Below are positions 16,074-23,885 of a stretch of DNA of 23,887 bases, piece after piece (positions within the stretch are counted from its first letter, which is position 1; each line of letters begins with the position of its first letter). Position numbers and translations under genes: made by a program. The stretch comes from Alistipes sp. (lineage in GTDB: Bacteria > Bacteroidota > Bacteroidia > Bacteroidales > Rikenellaceae): contig JAFOZN010000159.1 in assembly GCA_017391185.1 (NCBI GenBank), positions 1 to 23,887 on the forward strand. The letters are read 5' to 3'. The notes under the pieces were generated by a model, which saw nothing but the letters and a program-made list of their open reading frames with translations, searched no databases and had not been told where the DNA came from.

Positions 16074-17450
16074 TTACTTTAAAATTCTGAGTGAATTGGG
16101 ATACATATTGTTCACGCGATTGCCTACACGTTTGACAAATCCCAAAGGCAAAGCATCATACTTCACCAAATTTATACCATCCTCAAATAGCCCCGCATCC
16201 AAATCCTGCTTGCGAAGGAATTTCAGCGCATCATCCAACCCAAGCTCGCAACTTGGCACAACACCGTCTGCCAAATCTACATAGAGAGCCAACGAAGCCT
16301 CCGGCTTGAGCCGCCCCTTAAATATCTGCCCCATCGCTACGCCTGAATACACCACCGAGAGCTGCGATGAGAGGGATTCTATTACTTCGTAATACTCCTT
16401 ACGACAACTATATATGGTCTCACCAGCCAAGAAGAATCTCTTCTGTTCGGGGTTCTTCACCCACTTTAACAACTCCTCCTGCTCCTTACGACCAATGGGC
16501 ACTATTGTTTGCTTTTTTGCCTTAACTAACTTACGTTTATCCCTTCGCTCGCCCCTGCGCTTGGCAACGGCCATAAACATTCCCTCGCCTGAGAGGTTGT
16601 GTGGGAAAAATCTGAAGGTCTGAAAACATCCAACCTCACCACAAACAACACCCCACTTGGGATCAATCTCAACTTTAGCTACAGACTCCAGCTCCTCGCC
16701 ATAGGACTCCATCATACGCGCCACTACACCCTCATCCTCTTGACGATTGAACGTACATGTACTATAGAGCAATACTCCACCCTCACTCAAAGCTTCAAAG
16801 GAATTCTGAATAATCTCCCACTGACGCTCGGCACACATATTTACATTTGCTTCACTCCACTGCTCTCGCGCCTCATCCAACTTACGGAACATACCTTCGC
16901 CCGAACACGGAGCATCCACAGCAACAGCATCAAACCATCCCTCGATAGCACGATAACGCGAAGAGTCATTGCACGTAACTATCATATTACCAATACCCCA
17001 CTTGCGGGCATTATCGGCCAAAACGGCACACCTAGAACGATTGATCTCATTGGCCACTACCAAACCATCCCCACCGACAAGCGAAGCATAGTGGGTACTC
17101 TTGCCTCCAGGTGCAGCACACATATCGAGAATCTTGCAACCCTTGATAGACTCCTCTCCACCCAAGGCCTGCTCCATCACATAGCCTGCAAATTGAGAAG
17201 ATGCCTCCTGCACATAATACGCTCCACCATGAAACTTGGGATCGAGCGTAAAGCTCGGACGCTCTTTGAGCGTATAACCATCCCTACTCCATCCTATCTG
17301 CGCCCCACTAAAAGCGCACTGCGCACCTTTAAAAGGATTCATACGCACCGAAGTAGATGGCTCACTCATAAGCGCAGCGCACAACTGATGGCCCTGCTCC
17401 TGGCCAAGCTCCTCAACCATGCGCAAAACAAAATTCTCAGGCAGCTGCAT
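16074..17450 (-). CDS. rsmF: NOL1/NOP2/Sun-type rRNA cytosine-C5 methyltransferase (RsmF-like)
   Basis: 458 residues. SAM-dependent m5C methyltransferase acting on rRNA. SAM-binding motif I is DMCAAPGGKSTH (109-120), the motif IV Cys is C182 in DAPCSGEGMFRK, and the motif VI catalytic Cys is C232 in YSTCTFNRQED. A C-terminal domain of about 170 residues (from about 285) is of the kind found in RsmF, which modifies 16S rRNA at C1407; this is the best match in length and layout. Other Sun-family targets cannot be excluded. The ATG at 17450 is 6 bases after the stop of the kinase gene. Confidence 0.87.
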   Translation of the reverse strand: MQLPENFVLRMVEELGQEQGHQLCAALMSEPSTSVRMNPFKGAQCAFSGAQIGWSRDGYTLKERPSFTLDPKFHGGAYYVQEASSQFAGYVMEQALGGEESIKGCKILDMCAAPGGKSTHYASLVGGDGLVVANEINRSRCAVLADNARKWGIGNMIVTCNDSSRYRAIEGWFDAVAVDAPCSGEGMFRKLDEAREQWSEANVNMCAERQWEIIQNSFEALSEGGVLLYSTCTFNRQEDEGVVARMMESYGEELESVAKVEIDPKWGVVCGEVGCFQTFRFFPHNLSGEGMFMAVAKRRGERRDKRKLVKAKKQTIVPIGRKEQEELLKWVKNPEQKRFFLAGETIYSCRKEYYEVIESLSSQLSVVYSGVAMGQIFKGRLKPEASLALYVDLADGVVPSCELGLDDALKFLRKQDLDAGLFEDGINLVKYDALPLGFVKRVGNRVNNMYPNSLRILK

Positions 17451-17456
17451 CTTATC

Positions 17457-18068
17457 TTATTTTTTACAATCGAGCTTCTCCAAACGCTCACAAATACGAT
17501 CAACCACCTCTGGATCATTGACAAAATCATCAACATCCTTATCTATTACCAACACCTCTCCCTGATATATGTTGTTGATCCAATTCTCATACTTCTCGTT
17601 CAATCTCTCCAGATATGCCTCATCAATATTTGACTCATAATCTCTTCCACGGCGTTTAATCTGCGAAACCAAAGTCGGGATACTCGCCTTGAGATATATG
17701 AGCAAATCGGGCTGAGGAACAAGATTGGTAGTAAGATCAAAGATCTTCATATAGGTAGCAAAGTCGCGCGAAGACATCAACCCCATACGATGGAGATTAT
17801 CGGCAAAGATATGTGCATCTTCATATATGGTACGATCCTGAAATATCACCTCCTCACCCGAAGATAACATATCCAAAGTCTGACGAATACGATTGCCCAA
17901 AAACGAGACTTGAAGATGAAACGCCCAACGACTCATATCGTTATAGAAATCTCCGATATAGGCGTTATCCAAATCCTCATAATAGGCTTTAGCTCCATAA
18001 CGCTTGGTCAGAATCTCCGTAAGGGTAGTCTTTCCACTACCAATATTTCCTGCGATTGCTATATACAT
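17457..18068 (-). CDS. Deoxynucleoside kinase
   Basis: 203 residues. It phosphorylates deoxynucleosides for salvage in the cytoplasm. The P-loop is GNIGSGKTT (7-15), followed by E31-D32 as substrate-contacting acids, the DRT motif (78-80, in QDRTIYED) and the arginine-rich lid (KRRGRDYE, about 138-145). This is the dGK/dAK/dCK fold. Substrate preference (dG, dA or dC) cannot be read from the sequence. It lies between trkA (45-base gap) and the methyltransferase (6-base gap), probably in one transcript. Confidence 0.9.
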   Translation of the reverse strand: MYIAIAGNIGSGKTTLTEILTKRYGAKAYYEDLDNAYIGDFYNDMSRWAFHLQVSFLGNRIRQTLDMLSSGEEVIFQDRTIYEDAHIFADNLHRMGLMSSRDFATYMKIFDLTTNLVPQPDLLIYLKASIPTLVSQIKRRGRDYESNIDEAYLERLNEKYENWINNIYQGEVLVIDKDVDDFVNDPEVVDRICERLEKLDCKK

Positions 18069-18113
18069 AATTTCTTCTATATTTTCTTCGGTTTAGGTCT
18101 TTGGCTCACTTCG

Positions 18114-19454
18114 CTAATTAAAGTACTCGCCTACGGTGGCTATCGAGCCTGGCATAGAGAATACCACTACCCTATCGTAAGCCTTGATCTGGGTATCTCC
18201 CACAGCGATAAATGCCTTATCGCCACGCACTACACCTCCTACAATCACATCGTGTGGTAGGCGCATATCCTTGATGGCGCACTTGGTAGCTGGAGAATTG
18301 GGCTTTACGATAAACTCCAGCACCTCTGCCTCACTACCCGACAAGCAACGTATCGCCTGAACATCGGTCGACATGGTAAAACGGAAGATATTAGATGCCG
18401 TAACACGCTTTTTGTTGATGATAGTATCTATACCTACGCTCTCTGCAAGGCTGACGTAATTAAGATTCTCCACCTCGGCAATAACTCGCTTCACGCCCAT
18501 ACGTTTGGCCTGCATCGCCGCCAAGATATTGGTCTCACTACGTCCTGTAACAGCCAAGAAAGCATCTACGTTCTGCAAACCCTCCTCCAACATAGCATCA
18601 AGATTACGGCCATCCTCGTGGATAATCAGCGTCTTATCGAGTTGCTCAGCGAGACGATATGCCTTTTCAGCATTATAATCTACCATCTTGATATTTATCT
18701 CATCCTGCAACTCCAAAGCCACACGCACACCGATACGCGAACCACCCAAGATCATCAGACTATTAACCTCCACGCTCTTCTGTCCAGAAAGTTCGGTAAC
18801 ACTCTTTGCCACATCTTTACGAGCGATAACATAGACCATATCTCCCTCCAAGAATACATCCTGACCGCGAGGAATAATGGTCTGGGAACCTCGCGTGATG
18901 GCCACAGCTCTAAACTCTGTAATCGAGCCATCTGCCGCGAGTTCTATCAATTTACGGCCAATGAGTGGCGAAGTAGGCTCCAAACGGAATACCACCAGCG
19001 AAAGCAAGCCGCTCGAAAAATCGACATAGTCGGTAGTTGAAGTGTGTCCCAAAAGATTAATCACCTCCAGAGCCGCTACCTTCTCTGGATAGAAGAGGTA
19101 GTCGATACCCATGTCAATAAACATCTCTTTATTGTTGGGTTCGAGATATTCATTATTGTCAATTCGTGCAATAGACTTTTTAGCACCCAACTGCTTGGCC
19201 ATAATCGCAGAGAGGATATTGGTATTCTCCTCGTGGTTTACGGCAATAAAAAGGTCACAACGTCTAACTCCAGCCTTACGCAAAACAGCAAAAGTCGTAG
19301 TATCTCCTTCGATAGTTATCAAATCGGCCAAACTATGCAACTCATCCAGAGCCTTCACATCTTGGTCGATGACCGTAATATCATGTCCATTACCACTCAG
19401 CATACGCGCCAAGTGGCTACCCATCTCTCCAATTCCTGAAATTACAATTTTCAT
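18114..19454 (-). CDS. trkA: Trk potassium uptake regulatory subunit TrkA
   Basis: 446 residues. It is a cytoplasmic NAD(H)/nucleotide-gated regulator of the TrkH/TrkG K+ channel. Two RCK modules are seen: Rossmann fold 1 with GIGEMG (7-12) plus VIDQD (28-32), TrkA-C 1 (about 145-225), Rossmann fold 2 with GGSRIG (237-242) plus MVDYN, and TrkA-C 2 (about 365-446). The open frame runs 10 codons further upstream, but MKIVISG at 19454 is the normal TrkA start. No trkH lies next to it in this window, so the membrane partner is encoded elsewhere. It is the first gene of a six-gene same-strand run and has a good promoter at 19583-19613. Confidence 0.94.
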   Translation of the reverse strand: MKIVISGIGEMGSHLARMLSGNGHDITVIDQDVKALDELHSLADLITIEGDTTTFAVLRKAGVRRCDLFIAVNHEENTNILSAIMAKQLGAKKSIARIDNNEYLEPNNKEMFIDMGIDYLFYPEKVAALEVINLLGHTSTTDYVDFSSGLLSLVVFRLEPTSPLIGRKLIELAADGSITEFRAVAITRGSQTIIPRGQDVFLEGDMVYVIARKDVAKSVTELSGQKSVEVNSLMILGGSRIGVRVALELQDEINIKMVDYNAEKAYRLAEQLDKTLIIHEDGRNLDAMLEEGLQNVDAFLAVTGRSETNILAAMQAKRMGVKRVIAEVENLNYVSLAESVGIDTIINKKRVTASNIFRFTMSTDVQAIRCLSGSEAEVLEFIVKPNSPATKCAIKDMRLPHDVIVGGVVRGDKAFIAVGDTQIKAYDRVVVFSMPGSIATVGEYFN

Positions 19455-19567
19455 ATTGCCAAATCTTTTCGACCTTCGCTGCACAATATTTGAGCCTCAT
19501 GCTCTTTCATCGGAAACAAAGCCCACCAAACATTATGCAAAGTCTTAGGTCTAAAATGGATACTCTA

Positions 19568-19598
19568 TTGCAAATTAACTCACAAATATATAAATTTG
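19568..19598 (+). promoter_or_regulatory. Promoter of the small Cys-rich membrane protein gene
   Basis: TTG (19568-19570), 20 bases, then TAAATTTG (19591-19598) on the plus strand fit the Bacteroidetes consensus. The predicted start is near 19605, about 60 bases before the ATG at 19666. It overlaps the opposing trkA promoter base for base. Confidence 0.65.
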
Positions 19599-19613
19599 TT
19601 GGCGGAAATTCAA
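19583..19613 (-). promoter_or_regulatory. trkA promoter
   Basis: On the minus strand TTG (19613-19611), 20 bases, then TATATTTG (19590-19583). The predicted start near 19576 leaves a leader of about 120 bases to the trkA ATG. Its -7 element directly abuts the -7 element of the plus-strand promoter. Confidence 0.65.
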
Positions 19614-19665
19614 CTATTTCCTCATTTTTAACTTAAGAAGCTGATTTTTATACATTTTTAGTAGC

Positions 19666-19929
19666 ATGATTACCACCATATTGATTGTCATCGGAATATC
19701 TATCCTTGCCGTAGGATTGTTCTTTTTGGGTATGTCGCTGACTCAGATTTTCAAGGGACACGATATCGATTCGGAGATTGCCACCAACAAAGATATGCAA
19801 CGCTTAGGTATCAAGTGTGCCGTACAAGAGTCGCGCGAGGATACTGGTACCGATTGCGCTGATATAGGATGTCACGGCAACTGCTCTTCGTGCGATATTG
19901 ACCACGAAGCAGAGAAGAAGAAACAATAA
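19666..19929 (+). CDS. Small Cys-rich single-pass membrane protein, function unknown
   Basis: 87 residues. I do not recognise a named family. One membrane helix (about 4-27) is followed by a cytoplasmic or periplasmic tail with five Cys: C51, then C64, C69, C73 and C76 in DCADIGCHGNCSSCDIDH, with H70 and H80 nearby. The tail ends in EAEKKKQ. The arrangement suggests metal or iron-sulfur binding, or redox activity. It recalls in outline the NqrM-type small membrane proteins that help build NQR, but the Cys pattern is not the one I know for NqrM, so this is only an analogy. It has its own promoter and terminator and is divergent from trkA. Confidence 0.8.
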   Translation: MITTILIVIGISILAVGLFFLGMSLTQIFKGHDIDSEIATNKDMQRLGIKCAVQESREDTGTDCADIGCHGNCSSCDIDHEAEKKKQ

Positions 19930-19930
19930 A

Positions 19931-19963
19931 AAAACCTGTCTAACGCAATGTTAGACAGGTTTT
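19931..19963. terminator. Bidirectional intrinsic terminator
   Basis: A perfect 14-base stem (AAAACCTGTCTAAC at 19931-19944, GTTAGACAGGTTTT at 19950-19963) with a five-base loop, A-rich before and T-rich after on both strands. It begins 2 bases after the stop of the small membrane protein gene and lies 30 bases beyond the rpmA stop, so it can serve both. Confidence 0.9.
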
Positions 19964-19993
19964 AAATTCGGTTATGATCACTCCGACCGAGAA

Positions 19994-20254
19994 TTACTCA
20001 GCCAATGGAGTTACGCTAACGTAAGACTTACCAGAAGACTTCTTGCAGAAAGCAACTGTACCGTCAACCAACGCAAACAAAGTGTGATCCTTACCCATAC
20101 CCACGTTCTCACCTGGGTTGTGAACTGTACCACGCTGACGTACGATGATGTTGCCGGCCTTAGCGAACTGACCACCGAAAAGCTTTACACCGAGTCGCTT
20201 GCTCTCTGACTCACGGCCGTTCTTTGAACTACCTACTCCTTTTTTGTGTGCCAT
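19994..20254 (-). CDS. rpmA: Large ribosomal subunit protein bL27
   Basis: 86 residues, the standard length. It lies near the peptidyl-transferase centre with its flexible N-terminus. The family signature is complete: [21 protein letters not shown], then [28 protein letters not shown]. The N-terminus begins directly with MAHKKG, so it lacks the cleavable extension found in Firmicutes. It is downstream of rplU with an 18-base gap, the conserved bacterial order. Confidence 0.98.
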   Translation of the reverse strand: MAHKKGVGSSKNGRESESKRLGVKLFGGQFAKAGNIIVRQRGTVHNPGENVGMGKDHTLFALVDGTVAFCKKSSGKSYVSVTPLAE

Positions 20255-20272
20255 GTTTCTCTAACGTTTTAA

Positions 20273-20584
20273 TTATGCAACAATATCCTCTACGAGAATC
20301 TGGGTGAGGTACTGACGGTGACCGTTGCACTTCTGATAACCAGTTCTACGCTTCTTCTTGAACACCAAAACCTTATCGTCCTTAAGGTGCTTCAAGATCT
20401 TACAATTAACTGAGGCGCCTTCTACTACAGGTGCACCTACCTTAACCTGACCGTCGTTGTCTACAAGCAGGACCTTGTCGAAGCTCACTGACGACTCTAC
20501 GTCGCCCTGAAGACGGTGAACATAGAGCTTACGACCCTTCTCAGCCTTAAACTGCTGACCTGCGATTTCTACTATAACGTACAT
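20273..20584 (-). CDS. rplU: Large ribosomal subunit protein bL21
   Basis: 103 residues, standard length. It binds 23S rRNA in the large subunit. [24 protein letters not shown] at the N-terminus and the basic [15 protein letters not shown] stretch near the C-terminus identify it. First gene of the rplU-rpmA pair. A -7-like element and a short inverted repeat lie in the upstream region (20609-20632). Confidence 0.98.
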   Translation of the reverse strand: MYVIVEIAGQQFKAEKGRKLYVHRLQGDVESSVSFDKVLLVDNDGQVKVGAPVVEGASVNCKILKHLKDDKVLVFKKKRRTGYQKCNGHRQYLTQILVEDIVA

Positions 20585-20624
20585 TATTCTAAAAATAAAT
20601 TACATTTTGCCGAAATTCGGCGTG

Positions 20625-20632
20625 CAAATATA
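20625..20632 (-). promoter_or_regulatory. Candidate -7 element of rplU-rpmA
   Basis: TATATTTG on the minus strand matches TAnnTTTG. The nearest TTTG upstream is 17 bases away, slightly short of the usual 19-21. The predicted start falls near 20618, within the inverted repeat GCCGA-ATT-TCGGC (minus strand, 20621-20609). Confidence 0.6.
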
Positions 20633-20729
20633 CAAAAAATATTCTCAAACAAATCATAAACCCACTTTTTTTTCAGCAAATTAGCATTTGGCACACTTTT
20701 CGAACGGGGTATGCGGCAAAACAGACGGT

Positions 20730-21110
20730 ATGAATAGGTCAAAAATTGTTATATACTCACGTTGCACAGCCGCCGCAACCCTCGTAGCCGAAATTGTTGG
20801 ATGCGACACGACAAGGGTTATTTGTTGCACGTCGCAAGAGATGCTCGCCACCACCTGCGAGCAACATCAACCCGAATTAGTCATTATACTCGCCATAAAG
20901 CCTTTTATCGATGGTTCAGAGCTAATTAAGCAAATCCGTCGGGGCGACAAGCGACGACCTCCGATATATGTCGTGGCGTGGCAACAATCCGAGCAGATTG
21001 TACTTAGTCTTTTGGAGTGCGGCGTTGACCAATATATGACCTTTCCTATATGTATGAGCCGCCTGCGGGGCAAGAGCTACTCACAGATAGATACTACGCA
21101 ACGAGTATGA
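20730..21110 (+). CDS. Receiver-like protein lacking all phosphotransfer residues
   Basis: 126 residues from the ATG at 20730; a TTG 42 bases earlier (20688) is an alternative. The order of hydrophobic strands and the PELVII...PFIDGSELIKQIRR and LLECGVDQYMTFPI stretches match a response-regulator receiver domain. Each functional residue is replaced: the acidic pair after strand 1 is Y9-S10, the phospho-acceptor Asp is L54, the switch Thr/Ser is A83 and the conserved Lys is F105. It should not be phosphorylated by the normal route. No output domain follows; the last 15 residues are hydrophilic. The stop codon overlaps the next gene's ATG (ATGA), so the two are translationally coupled. That it acts as a protein-binding module is an inference. 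Confidence 0.72.
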   Translation: MNRSKIVIYSRCTAAATLVAEIVGCDTTRVICCTSQEMLATTCEQHQPELVIILAIKPFIDGSELIKQIRRGDKRRPPIYVVAWQQSEQIVLSLLECGVDQYMTFPICMSRLRGKSYSQIDTTQRV

Positions 21111-22030
21111 CAATAGGCTCTGTATATATCATAGTGGTGACGACAATAACTATCGTCACTCTTTTGCTTACGTGGTTGCAGAATCGTCGGCAGGTTAGTT
21201 CTCTTCGTAATCAATATATTAAGCAGGTTACATCTCTACTCCTTAGCGAACAACCATCGACCATAAAGATACTCGCTCGCTCACGGCGCAACCGCATAGC
21301 TTTAGCCGAGGCGATATACACCGTCGTAAGCCACACTTACGGCAACGACACCGATGCTCTGCGTCACGTGGTTGAGCAGAATCGGTTAGAGAGTTTATTA
21401 TTTAGGGAGATACATCTATCGCACGGCACACGACGTGCCCGTATGTTAATGCTTCTTAGTGCAATACCGCTTAACACAGATAAAGTAAAGCAACTATCAC
21501 ACTATATGCACTCGCACGACAGCGATATAAGAATCAGCGCCTTGACCGTCGCATTGGCATCCAGCCCCTCGATGGCGATACGCACAATTGCCACATTCGA
21601 CTTTGCTCTTACACCCTTTGATACGGCACGTATAATCGCTCTACTGCGTCGTGGGTTGCTCCCGATAGCCTATGAGCCGCTACTTGATAGCAATAACCAC
21701 AACCTGCGAATATTGGGATTGGCTATCGTGCGTAGCTTCGGGATAGAGATAGCTGAAAAACATCTCCACAAGATTATATCTGCCGAGGAGGATATAACTA
21801 TCGTCAACCAGACAATATACACCCTTGCATCGCTCGGTCGTCCACTCCACCACACCCGAATACGTGAACGTCTGGCAGCTATGCCCGCCTGCAAACGCAA
21901 GGAGCTATGCCGTCATCTCACCGTAGAGGGGTATTCTCTATCAGCCGTGAGGAGTATATTTACCGAGCAGGAGAGCGTATATGCAGAATTACTTATAAAC
22001 TCGTATAAACGGGCACTTGTTCACGCCTAA
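21107..22030 (+). CDS. Membrane-anchored HEAT-like helical repeat protein
   Basis: 307 residues from the ATG at 21107, chosen because it overlaps the preceding stop (ATGA); an earlier in-frame ATG (21050) would add 19 residues and lie deep inside the upstream gene. One N-terminal membrane helix (about 5-23, SVYIIVVTTITIVTLLLTW) is followed by a basic stretch and then an all-helical soluble part. It reads as successive helix pairs of the HEAT type, for example DSDIRISALTVALASS and NHNLRILGLAIVRSFG. There are no catalytic motifs; HEAT-type solenoids usually bind other proteins. Ile is often ATA, unlike the ATC preference of aspS. The gap to the next gene is 14 bases. The repeat assignment is by eye only. 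Confidence 0.72.
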   Translation: MTIGSVYIIVVTTITIVTLLLTWLQNRRQVSSLRNQYIKQVTSLLLSEQPSTIKILARSRRNRIALAEAIYTVVSHTYGNDTDALRHVVEQNRLESLLFREIHLSHGTRRARMLMLLSAIPLNTDKVKQLSHYMHSHDSDIRISALTVALASSPSMAIRTIATFDFALTPFDTARIIALLRRGLLPIAYEPLLDSNNHNLRILGLAIVRSFGIEIAEKHLHKIISAEEDITIVNQTIYTLASLGRPLHHTRIRERLAAMPACKRKELCRHLTVEGYSLSAVRSIFTEQESVYAELLINSYKRALVHA

Positions 22031-22044
22031 GCAATATAAAACAT

Positions 22045-22983
22045 ATGAATGAGATAGAGTACATATCGATTGCCGTGCTATCAATCTTTGCGATAACCGC
22101 ACTACATCGCACGGCACGCATAGCAGATGCCATACATCGCCGAGACCTTATAACAGAGGATATAGCAGGGTGTTGCGAATCACTCGGTTTTGTGGGGTGT
22201 TCGGTGATTTGCAGCGGAGTATATTCGCTAAAACATATTGAGGAGCTGCTCGGGCAGGAGTATGACCGTTATGAGGTGATAATAACGCTCGATGCTCAGG
22301 AGCAGAGTTCGGCATTTCAGGAGATCATCGAGCGCTACCGAATGATACGTGTAAACTGCTCGTCAAACGAGGAGCTACCTACGGCATCAATAAGGGCTCT
22401 TTATCGTTCTCGCCAGCGCAGTTTCCGCCGGCTTATTCTCATTGACAAAGCCTTCACGGAGTATTACGATGACCTTGACGCAGCAACCGCCATTGCATCT
22501 TATAATTACCTGCTCCCCGTAGGTCACAACTCTCGCCTCTGCCCTAAGGCTGTTGAGTGCATAGCCATAACTCTCTCCGACCAGGAGACTCAGAGTCTGG
22601 ATATGCTCTACTCGCTGGCATCAGAAGGGGTAGTTTTTCGGCGTGATGCCGTCATTGCCAACGGAGGATTCTCCCAGCACATCGTAAAACAGATTCCATC
22701 CAAGCGCCAGATTTATACATATATTCCACTGATATTCAGCAACAAACTCACACCATCACCCCTGCCGACAATAAGTGTCGTAGCGGCAGCAATTTGCTCC
22801 ATACAACTGCTTGCAGGGGCGAGAGTAGCCATAGCCACAATGATGACAATTATAATGATAATCGCACTTGCGAGATACGTCTCCAAACTCTCAACGCCAA
22901 CAAATTGTTCCCTTAGGTTGATGTTATGTTATTTTCGGAAAATTACCTCTATTTTTCGTTCAAGAAAATTCCGAATATCATAA
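22045..22983 (+). CDS. Membrane protein with degenerate GT2 glycosyltransferase domain
   Basis: 312 residues. A weak N-terminal membrane segment (about 5-20), a GT-A-like domain (about 50-215) and a hydrophobic hairpin (about 241-279) give the layout of membrane-bound family 2 glycosyltransferases. Supporting stretches are SVICSGVYSLKHIEELLGQE (53-72), YEVIITLDA (76-84) and GVVFRRDAVIANGGFS (195-210), which in active enzymes reads FRR...GGF. However, the acidic nucleotide-binding site after strand 4 is changed to LDAQEQ, the DxD position reads D134-K-A, and there is no QxxRW motif. I infer a catalytically weak or dead relative, perhaps a partner subunit. A divergent active enzyme remains possible. 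Ile codon use is ATA-rich, as in the upstream gene. Confidence 0.65.
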   Translation: MNEIEYISIAVLSIFAITALHRTARIADAIHRRDLITEDIAGCCESLGFVGCSVICSGVYSLKHIEELLGQEYDRYEVIITLDAQEQSSAFQEIIERYRMIRVNCSSNEELPTASIRALYRSRQRSFRRLILIDKAFTEYYDDLDAATAIASYNYLLPVGHNSRLCPKAVECIAITLSDQETQSLDMLYSLASEGVVFRRDAVIANGGFSQHIVKQIPSKRQIYTYIPLIFSNKLTPSPLPTISVVAAAICSIQLLAGARVAIATMMTIIMIIALARYVSKLSTPTNCSLRLMLCYFRKITSIFRSRKFRIS

Positions 22984-22991
22984 ATAATTTG

Positions 22992-22999
22992 TATCTTTA
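22992..22999 (+). promoter_or_regulatory. Weak candidate -7 element for cysQ
   Basis: TATCTTTA is one base off TAnnTTTG and lies about 25 bases before the cysQ ATG. No matching -33 element is found, so cysQ may equally be read through from the upstream genes (41-base gap). Confidence 0.3.
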
Positions 23000-23024
23000 C
23001 AAAGAAATAAAAACCTATCACTAA

Positions 23025-23885
23025 ATGACTACTCAGGACCAACAACAAATTGTAGCACAAATACGTGAGCACCTGCTACCCCACTGCTTTAATGCGGCTG
23101 TAAAGGCTGGTGCCGCAATAATGAAGATATATAAAAATCGAGACGATTACGACATCTCGCTCAAGAGCGACCACACCCCCATTACGATGGCAGACCGTAT
23201 GGCTCACAACACCATCAAGGATACGCTGGGGCCGACACGAATCCCCGTACTTAGCGAGGAGGGTCGTGAAATGTTATACGACGAGCGCCGCAACTGGGAG
23301 CTGTTCCTGCTTGTTGACCCTCTGGATGGAACGGTAGAGTTTATCAAGGGCAATAACGAGTTTACGGTAAACATCGCTCTGCTGGCTGATAACGAGTGCG
23401 TAGGCTCAGTTCTCTACGTACCCTACCTTGAGAAGATGTACGTTGCAGCCAAAGGCAAGGGCGCATACCTCATTCGCAACATTGCGCCGAGCGACAATCC
23501 CCAATATGAGGGTAAGCAAATTGAGGCTATGTTGGAGAAGTTACCGCTTGAGGGTAGTTGCCACGAGGGATTCCGTGTAGCCTTGTCACGTTCACACCAG
23601 ACACCCGAGACACATCAGCGTGTCGAGGAGTTACGTGCAGAGCATCCCGACCTGGAGATTGTTGAGCAGGGAAGCTCTTACAAGTTCTGCCTGCTGGCGG
23701 AGGGTACGGTTGACTACTACGTTAGAACTACTCACACCTACGAGTGGGATACTGCGGCTGGAGAGTTGATTCTCTCGGAGGCGGGAGGTAAGACAATCTC
23801 CTACCCCGATGGCAAACCGCTCGAGTACAACAAGGAGGACCTTAAAAATCCCTGGTTTGAGGCTCAAGGTGCCAAGTGCAGATAA
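23025..23885 (+). CDS. cysQ: 3'(2'),5'-bisphosphate nucleotidase CysQ
   Basis: 286 residues, complete, ending 2 bases before the window edge. It hydrolyses 3'-phosphoadenosine 5'-phosphate, the by-product of sulfate activation, to AMP. The lithium-sensitive phosphatase metal site is intact: D57 in the MADRMAHNTI stretch, SEEG (77-80), DPLDGT (98-103, with D98 and D101), and WDTAAGE (241-247, with D242). Inositol monophosphatase is the related alternative, but the FIKGNNEFTVNIAL segment is the CysQ form. In Bacteroidetes cysQ often opens a sulfate-assimilation cluster, which would lie beyond the window. Codon use here returns to the pattern of the housekeeping genes. Confidence 0.94.
   Translation: MTTQDQQQIVAQIREHLLPHCFNAAVKAGAAIMKIYKNRDDYDISLKSDHTPITMADRMAHNTIKDTLGPTRIPVLSEEGREMLYDERRNWELFLLVDPLDGTVEFIKGNNEFTVNIALLADNECVGSVLYVPYLEKMYVAAKGKGAYLIRNIAPSDNPQYEGKQIEAMLEKLPLEGSCHEGFRVALSRSHQTPETHQRVEELRAEHPDLEIVEQGSSYKFCLLAEGTVDYYVRTTHTYEWDTAAGELILSEAGGKTISYPDGKPLEYNKEDLKNPWFEAQGAKCR

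Noticed and set aside
16599..17633. Open frame of 344 codons on the plus strand
   Set aside because: It is antisense to the methyltransferase and kinase genes, whose frames contain complete catalytic motifs. The translation is low in recognisable features and rich in His/Thr/Leu, as expected for a shadow frame.
20688..20729. TTG start adding 14 residues to the receiver-like protein
   Set aside because: ATG at 20730 begins right before the first receiver strand; no ribosome-binding site supports the TTG.
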